The notes beneath the pieces are model-generated. The model was not told the origin of the DNA, made no database searches, and saw only the letters and a program-made list of their open reading frames with translations. From Vibrio algicola (GTDB lineage: Bacteria; Pseudomonadota; Gammaproteobacteria; Enterobacterales; Vibrionaceae), in contig NZ_CP045699.1 of NCBI RefSeq assembly GCF_009601765.2, positions 1,798,001 through 1,862,000 on the forward strand: DNA of 64,000 nucleotides. Reading direction: 5' to 3'. A program made the position numbers and the translations under genes. Within the stretch, counting starts at the first letter, position 1; each line of letters opens with the position of its first letter. This document shows, in pieces, positions 43,539 through 51,717 of the stretch.

Positions 43539-44030
43539 TTATAAATCGAGCATTGCTTCTAATTTCTTTAATGCGTGTGAACAGGCTTGGATCCGAATGT
43601 CTTCACGGTCACCATTAAAGACAACGGTTTCAAAATTAATTGGTTTTGAATTTAATTGCCAAGCAAAGCAAACGGTCCCTACCGGTTTATCCTCACTGCC
43701 ACCACTAGGGCCGGCAATGCCACTGACTGAAATAGAACAAGTTCCATTGGAATGTTGCAGTGCGCCAGTAGCCATTTCTTGCACTGTTTGTTCACTGACC
43801 GCGCCATAGTGCTCTAATGTTTCTGGCTTCACGCCGAGCATTTCCATTTTTGCGTCATTACTGTAAGTGACAAAACTGCGATCAAACCAAGCCGAACTGC
43901 CTGCCACTTCGGTGATCACATAAGCAATTCCACCACCGGTACAAGATTCTGCCGTCACCAACACTTGGGATTGTTGCTTTAATTTGATCCCGACACGCTT
44001 ACTTAATACTTGTAACTCTGCCAATGTCAT
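43539..44030 (-). CDS. pncC: Nicotinamide-nucleotide amidohydrolase PncC (CinA C-terminal family)
   Basis: Deamidates NMN to nicotinate mononucleotide in pyridine nucleotide recycling. It has 163 residues corresponding to the stand-alone CinA C-terminal domain, with VLVTAESCTGGGIAYVIT, SFVTYSNDAKMEMLGV and SVSGIAGPSGGSEDKPVGTV. It lies upstream of recA, its usual place. In many gammaproteobacteria mutS is the next divergent gene; here 8.7 kb of accessory DNA intervenes. Confidence 0.92.
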   Translation of the reverse strand: MTLAELQVLSKRVGIKLKQQSQVLVTAESCTGGGIAYVITEVAGSSAWFDRSFVTYSNDAKMEMLGVKPETLEHYGAVSEQTVQEMATGALQHSNGTCSISVSGIAGPSGGSEDKPVGTVCFAWQLNSKPINFETVVFNGDREDIRIQACSHALKKLEAMLDL

Positions 44031-44250
44031 TGCCTTTCCCTTCTTACTTTAGGTTCTGATTGGATAATTTAAATCGATCATGCACGTTTTAAATTGATCC
44101 GTATCTATTTTGTGAACTGTCTTAACTTTTGTTGTTTCTTTCAGGTTAACAATCACACAACTGAGACATTAACATCTCAATAACAAAGCATCGTTCTATA
44201 CTCTTTCATCTCGATTGTTATTCGCTGCTAGAAAATAAGGATGTAGACTA

Positions 44251-45213
44251 ATGAAACGAACAATGATGAAACCAATCTTTATCAAATCCATCGCTAAAAA
44301 AGCCTTAATTACATTATCACTCGCCATATCACTGCCGGTATTCGCGGCAAGTTATACCATAGGAACAGGAAGTCAAAGCGGCACCTATTATCCTCTCGGT
44401 GGTATTTTAGCCAAAATTTGGAGTGAAAATATTGCTGATTTCGATATGCGCGCCGAAGTCACAGCCGCATCCGTCGAAAATACCATTAAGGTCGCCACTG
44501 GCAAACAGTTGGTCGGCATTGCTCAAGGTAATGTGGTTTTACAAGCCAATCAAGGAACCAAACCTTTCCCACGCAAAATGGATGTCTCAGTATTATTTGC
44601 CCTTTATCCAAATGCGGTTCAGTTTATGGTGCCTGCCGATTCAGACATTCACTCAATTGCCGATTTAAAAGGTAAGCGTATTTCACTTGGCGCTCCTGGT
44701 TCAGGTACCCGTGTTAGCTCGGTCAATATTTTAAATACTCTTGGCGTAACGGAAAAAGACATTAAACCACAATCGTTAAATTATACTGCAACGACTAATG
44801 CACTCGCTAATGGTCAAATTGATGCAGGTGTTATTGTGGGTAGTTTAGGAGTGGGTGCGATCACTGAATTGGCCTTAACCCGTAAAATTCGAATTTTATC
44901 TTTTAGCACCGATGAAATGACAAAAATAATGGCCGCGAACCCTTCCTATCAGCCATTAGAAGCCCCCGCTGAGACCTATAAAAATGTGCCGGCATTTACC
45001 ACTCCAGCAGTATGGAATGTTTTAGTGGTTAATAAAAACATGAGTGATGACATGGCCTACCAAATGACTAAAGTGGCGTTCGATAATATGGCTAAAATTC
45101 GCCAAGTAGTAGGGGTAACCAAATTCACTACACTCGAGAATATGAATAAGCTATCTGGTATTGCGCTTCACCCTGGAGCACAAAAGTACCTTGATGAACA
45201 AATGAAGAAGTAA
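44251..45213 (+). CDS. TAXI-family TRAP transporter solute-binding protein
   Basis: Periplasmic receptor of a tripartite ATP-independent (sodium-coupled) uptake system. It has 320 residues with a signal peptide of about 32 residues ending LPVFAA. The mature start SYTIGTGSQSGTYYPLGGIL is the TAXI signature, followed by VGIAQGNVVLQAN and KGKRISLGAPGSGTRVSS. AAGGA is nine bases before the ATG. The TAXI family binds glutamate and other carboxylates in some cases; the ligand here is unknown. Confidence 0.92.
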   Translation: MKRTMMKPIFIKSIAKKALITLSLAISLPVFAASYTIGTGSQSGTYYPLGGILAKIWSENIADFDMRAEVTAASVENTIKVATGKQLVGIAQGNVVLQANQGTKPFPRKMDVSVLFALYPNAVQFMVPADSDIHSIADLKGKRISLGAPGSGTRVSSVNILNTLGVTEKDIKPQSLNYTATTNALANGQIDAGVIVGSLGVGAITELALTRKIRILSFSTDEMTKIMAANPSYQPLEAPAETYKNVPAFTTPAVWNVLVVNKNMSDDMAYQMTKVAFDNMAKIRQVVGVTKFTTLENMNKLSGIALHPGAQKYLDEQMKK

Positions 45214-45235
45214 GCCCTTTTATATGCACTATGTA

Positions 45236-45280
45236 AGTTCAGTTTAGCTGGCAGAGTAATGACCTCGCTAAACTGAGCTT
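45236..45280 (+). other. Intercistronic hairpin between the TRAP genes
   Basis: CAGTTTAGC (45240-45248) pairs with GCTAAACTG (45267-45275) across an 18-nt loop. There is no strong T run. It probably stabilises the upstream receptor mRNA or lowers permease expression, as is common between receptor and permease genes. Confidence 0.55.
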
Positions 45281-45320
45281 ATTTTCATTTCTGTTTTGGT
45301 TTTTTCATATGGAGTTTGAA

Positions 45321-47210
45321 ATGGCAGAACCACGCTCACTTAATCAGCGCCTCACAGATTTATTAGTCCTAATTGCGACCTTTTTTGCTATCGCGCTTTC
45401 TGCATTTCAAGTCTGGCAAGGATTGCACCCAACCTTATCCGCCCCTGTATTTCGCCCTATTCATTTGGCTTGGATTTTAGCTTTAGCATTTTTATTAAAT
45501 CCCTTGTTTAAGTTTGATCCTCGCTCTGCTGTCCTTTATTTTCTTGGTCGTCTAGTAGACATAACTTTGATTATGGCGACTTGTTGGGCGACCTATCAAA
45601 TTACTATTTTTGATTATGACGACATCAGCTTTTTACTCGACGGTTTGCAATCTATCGATCAAACCGCTGGCATCATTTTAATCGTAGCATTGCTTGAGGC
45701 GACGAGGCGAACCGTCGGTTTTACAATGGTACTTATCGCCGGATTATTTTTACTCTATGCCTTTTTTGGTGATGCACTTCCCTCTGGTGTGGCGAGCAAG
45801 GGATTTTCGCTTGAAGAAGTGATCCGTTTTCATATTTTTTCAACTAACGGCGTATTTGGCGCCCCACTTGCCATTGCCGCAGGTGTGGTGTTCATTTTCG
45901 TTTTATTTGGCGCTTTCTTACAAGTCACTGGCGCTGGGCAATTTTTTATTGATGCGGCGTTTGCCGTGGCGGGTAAATACCGTGGTGGCCCTGCCAAAGC
46001 CAGTGTATTAGCATCGGCAGCTTTAGGCTCTATTTCGGGCTCGGCGATTGCCAATACCGTTACCACCGGCGCGCTCACCATTCCAATGATGAAAAAACTA
46101 GGCTATAAACCCGAACAAGCCGCCGGTATTGAAGCGGCTGCCTCGACCGGTGGGCAAATAATGCCACCAGTGATGGGCGCTGGTGCATTTGTGATGGCGC
46201 AATTTACCGGTATTCCGTATAGCGATATTTTATTAGTCTCGATTGCTCCGGCGATCCTCTATTTTGCCAGCACCTTACTTTATGTGCATTTAATGGCGTG
46301 TAAACTTGGACTACAAGGCATGAGCGTCACCGAAAAAATTGGCATCGTTATGCAACAAGGTTGGCACTTTTTAGTCCCTCTGGTTTTCATCACTAGCTTA
46401 TTGTTAATGAGTTACTCTCCGGTTTTAGTTGGTATTGCTGGCTGTGCAGCTATATTAGTTGCCGCCATGATGCGTAAGCACAGCCGAATTACCTTTCCAA
46501 TATTATTGCAAGGTATGAAAGAAGGGGCTATTTCAGCCGTTCCTATTTCTGTCGCCTGTGCCACCGCAGGGATCGTGGTCGGCGTTGTCGGTCAAACCGG
46601 AATTGGGCTGCAGTTTACTCAGTTTTTGATCGCGCTTTCTGGTGGTCATTTATGGTCAGCATTGGGATTAATCGCGATTGCCGCGGTGATCTTAGGTATG
46701 GGGCTTCCGGTGACTGCCGCTTATATTGTGCTGTCGGTAATGGCGGTACCAGCATTAAATGATTTTGGCTTAGGCTTATTAACTGCCCACATGATTGTAT
46801 TTTGGTTGTCTCAAACCTCCAATGTCACCCCACCCATTGCATTAGCCGCATTTGCAGGGGCCGGAATTGCAGGTGCTTCGCCAATGAAATCAGCCATTCA
46901 GGCATTTAAATTGGCACAAGGTTTCTTCATCATCCCTGCCATGATGGCATTTTCTGGCTTAATTTGGATCGATGGTGAATTGAGCCATTTCTTTATCGGT
47001 ATTATCACCACTTTAGGTTTGATCTTTGCGTTTGCAGGAGGCATTGAAGGTCGATTACTAAAACCACTTACTCATGTTGAACGTGGCTTATTGTTGCTGT
47101 TGGCATTAGGGATTTTATTTAGCGCTGATGTCTATCGTTTAGGCTGCTTAGTGTTAGTGGTGATTATCGTGGCACTGAACGCTCGTAAGCCTGAAGCTGT
47201 TATTAGCTAA
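45321..47210 (+). CDS. TRAP transporter permease, fused 4TM/12TM (DctQM-type, TAXI-associated)
   Basis: The inner-membrane part of the TRAP system. It has 629 residues from the ATG at 45321, which has GGAG six bases upstream; an ATG four codons earlier is also open. The N-terminal small-subunit part is fused to the large DctM-like domain, with FGAFLQVTGAGQFFIDAA, KASVLASAALGSISGSAIANTV, TGGQIMPPVMGAGAFVMA and GMGLPVTAAYIVL. It forms an operon with the receptor. There is no strong terminator after it. Confidence 0.92.
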   Translation: MAEPRSLNQRLTDLLVLIATFFAIALSAFQVWQGLHPTLSAPVFRPIHLAWILALAFLLNPLFKFDPRSAVLYFLGRLVDITLIMATCWATYQITIFDYDDISFLLDGLQSIDQTAGIILIVALLEATRRTVGFTMVLIAGLFLLYAFFGDALPSGVASKGFSLEEVIRFHIFSTNGVFGAPLAIAAGVVFIFVLFGAFLQVTGAGQFFIDAAFAVAGKYRGGPAKASVLASAALGSISGSAIANTVTTGALTIPMMKKLGYKPEQAAGIEAAASTGGQIMPPVMGAGAFVMAQFTGIPYSDILLVSIAPAILYFASTLLYVHLMACKLGLQGMSVTEKIGIVMQQGWHFLVPLVFITSLLLMSYSPVLVGIAGCAAILVAAMMRKHSRITFPILLQGMKEGAISAVPISVACATAGIVVGVVGQTGIGLQFTQFLIALSGGHLWSALGLIAIAAVILGMGLPVTAAYIVLSVMAVPALNDFGLGLLTAHMIVFWLSQTSNVTPPIALAAFAGAGIAGASPMKSAIQAFKLAQGFFIIPAMMAFSGLIWIDGELSHFFIGIITTLGLIFAFAGGIEGRLLKPLTHVERGLLLLLALGILFSADVYRLGCLVLVVIIVALNARKPEAVIS

Positions 47211-47584
47211 TTTTAGGAACGCTGTTTCCATCATCCAAATGACTCAAGCCATACTTGATTATTCAGAATTTTGCAGTACCGTACAATGAAAGTTGCTTCG
47301 GGCACAAGCCGAGATAGGAATTGTTACAAATGTACACTAAACCTGTGACTCAAGTCATTATTCAGCTATTCATTATTCAGCTATAATGGTGCAATCGTTA
47401 AGTGGACATTTAGTACATTTTTTATTTTATTGTCTAGAATTAAGGGGTTACTAATTCAAAGTTAAACTCTAAAAGCTTCAATGCTTTAGGTTAATTTGCC
47501 TTGAACATTGCTTTACGAAAGTTCAAGCTGAGAAGGGAATTTCTACAGCTTAAGATTAAGTCAGCAGGGAAGAAGATAAAAATA
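47211..47584 (+). promoter_or_regulatory. Upstream region of the autotransporter gene
   Basis: About 370 bp without a gene. It contains a 15-bp tandem duplication TCATTATTCAGCTAT (47355-47384) ending in a TATAAT hexamer (47382-47387), a likely -10. Related inverted phrases AAATGTAC and GTACATTT lie on either side (about 47326 and 47413) and could be operator halves. An open frame from 47501 is probably untranslated. Confidence 0.4.
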
Positions 47585-50527
47585 ATGAAATTATCACGCA
47601 TAGCCACAACTTTGAGCATGGCATTAACCTTAGATCAAGTGCAAGCCACTACCCTCGTGATGGATGATAGACGGCGACACCCCGCGGACGCATCCTTTCC
47701 CGCTTTTACGTATTTATATGAAGCGAATAAAGGGAGTGATTTCTTCGTCTCCTACTTAACGGGCGACTTAACGGGCGACTATGATGGCGTGCGCTATTCT
47801 ACGCAATTTAATAACATATTTTTTGTAGATGTCCCCGATGTCGATTCAGTTGGCATAACTGGACTTAAACCACTTCAGAATTTTTACGTCGAAGGAGCAA
47901 ATAAGTCAGAGATTTTTTTCATATCGGCGATTGCTCAAAACGCTGTTCCTGGTTCTGATAATCCGAATACTACCCCTTATGAATACGAACTGCGAACCTT
48001 GAATTTAGATAACGTTCATTTACAAGTCACAGACCGCACTCCGGCAAGTACGCTTTCTAATCAGCCAGATCTACTGATATACGATGCGATCAATTTAAAT
48101 TCATCTCAACTTACTTTCGGAAATAAAGGTAAACTCTATTGGTTAGGCGATCATGAGATTAATGTTCGAGGATCTGGCAATGTAATTAAGATTGGTTCAC
48201 TGGCGTGGGATAGCCCTGCTACTCGCTCAACATCATTAAACATCTTTGATGGTTCAGATCTGACACTTGAAAATACGAGTGAAATTTATAATAAATTCAA
48301 CGGTAACCTTACGCTGAGTTCAGGCTCAACGTTGAATATAAAAAACAGCCAAATTGTACTGACTTCGGAAACATCGAATGCTAACTTCAAGGCATCAACA
48401 ATAGATAACGCCACCATTAATATATCGGGCACATTCATCGGTCCATTTTTCGCCCATTTACACCTGACTAATCCAACAATTACTAATTCCACCATAACAT
48501 TGGGTAATAATAATTCTTTCCGCTCCTATCGTCATTTTTCAACAGACGACACCACAATCCAAGGGGCGGTCACCTTCGAAGGAGATAATACGATTAAGCT
48601 TGGTGACAGCGCCATATTCAGTGGCCAATCTAAAGACGCTGCGCCATGGGAGGGCTACGGTGGCTTTTATTTTAATAACGGAACAACAACGATAACAGGC
48701 GACAGCAATGCTAAGTTTCAAGCGTCAGACTGGTATATCGATAACGCTACCGTGAGCTTAAGTAATGTCACCGCCGAAACCTATGTAGCCGGACTGACAA
48801 TAAACGATAGTACCTACGAGGGACGTGGAATTAACTTTTCTAACCTGTCTACCTTAAGTGTTACAGATTCGACCATTTCGGGCTCAGTCGACTTTGGCAA
48901 TGATCGTGCATTGCTTTGGGTGAATAATAATTCGACAATTAACCCCGGCCTAATCGCGCAATCAGGCGGGAGCAAAAAATACGCTCAAGGAATGGCATTT
49001 AATTTTGATTTGGCTGCTTGGTCAGGAAGTAATACGTTTATCTCTAATATAGACCCCAACGGAACTGAAGTTATTGTAGGAACAGGCATAAAATCTTACT
49101 CAAATGAACTTTTCATTAAGCGAGCAGACATCACCGGCTTTGATACGCTTAATATTGAATTAAATTCGGCCAAAACCGCTTTAGCCGCCAATGACTACGC
49201 AACCGGTGGCGCAGCCAGCGATGGTGTCTATGATTTGGTCTTTTTACAAGATGGTGCAACGGCTGATGTGGATAAGCCTAGCATCACTTTGGGTGGTAAT
49301 ATGCCCGCTTTGTTAGCGGCTGCACAAGTAAAAACACCCAGTGCCGATAATCAAGTCAGTGTTCAACTAACTGAACTACCGGCACAATCATTAACGGCTC
49401 ACCAAGGCGTTACCACACCAAACCAGCAAAGTGCAGCCAAACTTGTGGTTGCTGCTAGTCATGCTCAGGGCAATACACAATCAGCACTTAGTACCCTCAC
49501 TAATGATCAAGTATCATCACACTTGAATTCCATTCATGCCGAACCTTATTCCTCAAACATGACGGTTGCACTTGAACACACTGATATGGTGATGAACTCA
49601 GTATTTTCTCAGGTAGGAAGGAAAGCCTTTTCTCCTAACGTTGATGGCGCTATCAAGGATACTACACCAGCTACCCGCCAGCGTATGTGGTTAGATATCG
49701 GTAAAATTCAAGGGGATGTTGAAGGTGAAGAACATTTAGGGGATTACGACTATAACTTATCGCACCTCACTTTAGGGGGAGATATTGCTGAATTCGATAA
49801 AGCGACGTTAGGTATGTATTTTTCTACTGGAACCTATGACATGGATGAGCATGATAGTGCGAGCGTGACGTTTTCGAATAAGGCTTATCACTTAGGTTTG
49901 TATTTGAATCAGCCTGATCTGGGTCAATGGCAGTTAAAATCACTACTTGGTTATGCTTATGGCAATCACTCGTCATCGCGCGGTGTGCAGCTATCTAATT
50001 TGAGTACTAACGCGACTGCGGATTATAATAGTCACAGTCTTTATGCTGGGATAATGGCAACAACGAATTGGTATAGTAATGATTGGGTGGTGTTATCGCC
50101 TGGCCTAGGATTTAACTATGTCTACTTTAAGCAAGAAGGTTTTTCGGAGAAGGGCGACGACCCAAGCTTAAGTCTGCAGCTGGATGACAGTGATGCACAA
50201 TCAATTATTACATCACTTGGACTCAGCGCTACTTTTGCTAGCCTTTCCAAAAATTATGCTATTTATCCAGAAGCGTACATTCGTTATGAGCATGATTGGT
50301 ATGCTAATAAAAATAACGAACATGAAGTGAGCGCTGGGCTCGTTTCAAACCCCAATTACAAGCAAGATTTTGTCGGGCAGAGTCGTGGAGAAAACTCTAT
50401 AACGGTGGGTTTGGGGCTGACTAGTGATGTGACTAGTGCTGTTCAAATTAATGGGGGGGTCACTGCGACTGAATCTACGCACGGTAGTGAATGGGGCGGA
50501 TCGCTTAATGTAAGCTATCGATGGTGA
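47585..50527 (+). CDS. Autotransporter (type Va secretion) with AIDA-like beta-helix passenger
   Basis: A surface protein of about 980 residues. I start at MKLSRIATTLSMALTLDQVQ (47585), a signal peptide with AGGGAAG upstream; the frame is open to 47501. The passenger (about 24-690) is rich in Thr, Ser and Asn, with repeated turns such as NLTLSSGSTLNIKNSQI and STLSVTDSTISGSVDFGN, typical of a beta-helix. The last ~280 residues form an autotransporter beta-barrel ending SLNVSYRW. No protease triad is evident in the passenger. Likely adhesin or biofilm factor by family only. Confidence 0.87.
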   Translation: MKLSRIATTLSMALTLDQVQATTLVMDDRRRHPADASFPAFTYLYEANKGSDFFVSYLTGDLTGDYDGVRYSTQFNNIFFVDVPDVDSVGITGLKPLQNFYVEGANKSEIFFISAIAQNAVPGSDNPNTTPYEYELRTLNLDNVHLQVTDRTPASTLSNQPDLLIYDAINLNSSQLTFGNKGKLYWLGDHEINVRGSGNVIKIGSLAWDSPATRSTSLNIFDGSDLTLENTSEIYNKFNGNLTLSSGSTLNIKNSQIVLTSETSNANFKASTIDNATINISGTFIGPFFAHLHLTNPTITNSTITLGNNNSFRSYRHFSTDDTTIQGAVTFEGDNTIKLGDSAIFSGQSKDAAPWEGYGGFYFNNGTTTITGDSNAKFQASDWYIDNATVSLSNVTAETYVAGLTINDSTYEGRGINFSNLSTLSVTDSTISGSVDFGNDRALLWVNNNSTINPGLIAQSGGSKKYAQGMAFNFDLAAWSGSNTFISNIDPNGTEVIVGTGIKSYSNELFIKRADITGFDTLNIELNSAKTALAANDYATGGAASDGVYDLVFLQDGATADVDKPSITLGGNMPALLAAAQVKTPSADNQVSVQLTELPAQSLTAHQGVTTPNQQSAAKLVVAASHAQGNTQSALSTLTNDQVSSHLNSIHAEPYSSNMTVALEHTDMVMNSVFSQVGRKAFSPNVDGAIKDTTPATRQRMWLDIGKIQGDVEGEEHLGDYDYNLSHLTLGGDIAEFDKATLGMYFSTGTYDMDEHDSASVTFSNKAYHLGLYLNQPDLGQWQLKSLLGYAYGNHSSSRGVQLSNLSTNATADYNSHSLYAGIMATTNWYSNDWVVLSPGLGFNYVYFKQEGFSEKGDDPSLSLQLDDSDAQSIITSLGLSATFASLSKNYAIYPEAYIRYEHDWYANKNNEHEVSAGLVSNPNYKQDFVGQSRGENSITVGLGLTSDVTSAVQINGGVTATESTHGSEWGGSLNVSYRW

Positions 50528-50820
50528 TAGTTATATTTGAGCATTTTGTAAATACCATCAGTGTATTATCATTCGAATGATAACAGTGACTGTTGTGGCT
50601 GGCATTGTCAGCCTCATCTTGTTGTCTTTTGTTATCTTGTGGCTAAGTAGTTTTGGTTACATATTTATAGTTCCTAACTCATTTTCTGGACCCTAGTGAT
50701 TTGGCTTTCTAAATCACTTAGAGAAGTAGTGGTGGGGGCAGGACTTGCGTTTTGCTACACATTACTTTTTGTATATCAAAACTAGCTGGCTATCTGTAAC
50801 GTATTTAGAAGCGCAACAAA
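50528..50820. other. Junction region after the autotransporter
   Basis: No gene seen. It holds an 18-bp perfect palindrome TTATCATTCGAATGATAA (50566-50583), an 8-bp stem AGTGATTT/AAATCACT (50695-50718), and a phrase TGGTGGGGGCAGGACTTG (50730-50747) that looks like the complement of a tRNA 3' end with CCA. The last may be an attachment-site relic. Confidence 0.4.
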
Positions 50821-50825
50821 CTTTG

Positions 50826-51143
50826 GGGCGTGAGAAGCGAGCCTGACAATGTAACAAAGTCTATCTGATGGACGGGAACTGAATCGCGAGAGGAAGCTCC
50901 TCCTGATAACCACATAAATCGGGTAAGTGCTAGGGAGTCAGTATGATGAACAGAAGTGAATCGACGTCAGATGCGTAATTTCACAAGCAGCGGAAGTGGT
51001 TAATACGCTGTGGCCAAAAGGCACAGTGCAGTGAAAGTTGCACGCTGGGTTCTTAGGGAGACGGCACTTGGTAACAGGTGTCGTCCACCCGACAAGAATA
51101 AGTTACAATGTGTTCGATTCTTAGTTTAAGCATTACGTAAAAC
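50826..51143 (+). mobile_element. Group II intron, 5' fragment (domain I region), no reverse transcriptase
   Basis: The stretch has the recognisable layout of a bacterial group II intron RNA 5' part. It opens GGCGTGAGAAGCGAGCC, then has GACGGGAACTGAATCG, CGGGTAAGTGCTAGGGAGTC and the stem ACGGCACTTG-GTAA-CAGGTGTCGT (51061-51084). The LtrA-type ORF and domains V-VI that should follow are absent, since AlpA DNA begins within 100 bp. Identification is by recall of the conserved ribozyme core; the exact 5' end is uncertain. Confidence 0.72.
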
Positions 51144-51144
51144 A

Positions 51145-51172
51145 TGAAGAGAAAGCATCAACATCCTCTTCA
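51145..51172 (-). terminator. Weak hairpin downstream of the alpA-like gene
   Basis: On the minus strand TGAAGAG/CTCTTCA encloses a 14-nt loop and is followed by TGTTTTACG. A possible terminator for the alpA-like gene. Confidence 0.35.
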
Positions 51173-51235
51173 CACTCATCATTTCGGTGAAAGCTATCGC
51201 TCCCTAACTCCACGTTCTCCCAAACACGCTTCCAT

Positions 51236-51385
51236 CTAATCCTCAACCTCACTATCCACCCAAGCGACGGCTCTATCACCTAAATTGATTGATTGCGGAA
51301 AGTTATTATCATTCATTTTTCTGTAAATCGCTGAACGGCTAAGGGCGGTCTTTTGCATTACTTCTTTTAGTTTTAGAAATCTCAT
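51236..51385 (-). CDS. AlpA-family transcriptional regulator, C-terminally truncated by an amber codon
   Basis: A small MerR-like winged-helix DNA-binding protein of the type that controls excision genes of phages and integrative elements. The start MRFLKLKEVMQKTALSRSAI at 51385 has a perfect AGGAGG seven bases upstream; 49 residues follow. The frame stops at VED-TAG, where AlpA proteins commonly have Trp. Past the stop the same frame continues MEACLGERGVRER before TAG at about 51196. This suggests a TGG-to-TAG mutation removing the last ~14 residues. The helix-turn-helix is intact, so it may still work. Confidence 0.82.
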   Translation of the reverse strand: MRFLKLKEVMQKTALSRSAIYRKMNDNNFPQSINLGDRAVAWVDSEVED

Positions 51386-51490
51386 GGGACGTCCTCCTAT
51401 GTTATTGGTTCCCATGTGATTACCTGGCACGTAGAAAAATACCGTTTTGTAACTTGTAGTGTTCAATGCCACCTTCAAATCCAGTAACAA

Positions 51491-51523
51491 CAAAAAAACA
51501 CCTGCTGGCTATGCCAACAAGTG
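51491..51523 (-). terminator. Terminator of the RNase H-like remnant
   Basis: On the minus strand CACTTGTTGGC-ATA-GCCAGCAGGTG (two G-U pairs) is followed by seven T residues, 12 bp after the remnant's stop codon. Confidence 0.88.
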
Positions 51524-51534
51524 ATTCATTCTTA

Positions 51535-51717
51535 TTATAATTGACGATTCGCCGCTGCAAGCGCGTATCTATAAGCAGCACCTTTTCCTGCGGAACAGGC
51601 AGCGACTTTCCTCACCTCAACTTTTTTATCTGCACTTCGTTTATCCACTAGCTCCCAAAGGTCTTGATGAGCTATCGGTTTTTTATTTGCTTTACGCCAA
51701 TTGCGACGTTTCCAACC
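51535..51717 (-). pseudogene. RNase H-like protein, 3' remnant cut by the insertion sequence
   Basis: The last 60 codons of a minus-strand gene abut the IS end at 51718. GWKRRNWRKANKKPIAHQDL followed by WELVD matches the basic-handle region of RNase HI (E. coli has [20 protein letters not shown]). The following part, VEVRKVAACSAGKGAAYRYALAAANRQL in sequence order, lacks the usual GHAGH and catalytic Asp, so the protein was either degenerate or a divergent phage-type relative. The N-terminal half does not reappear on the other side of the IS. Confidence 0.65.
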
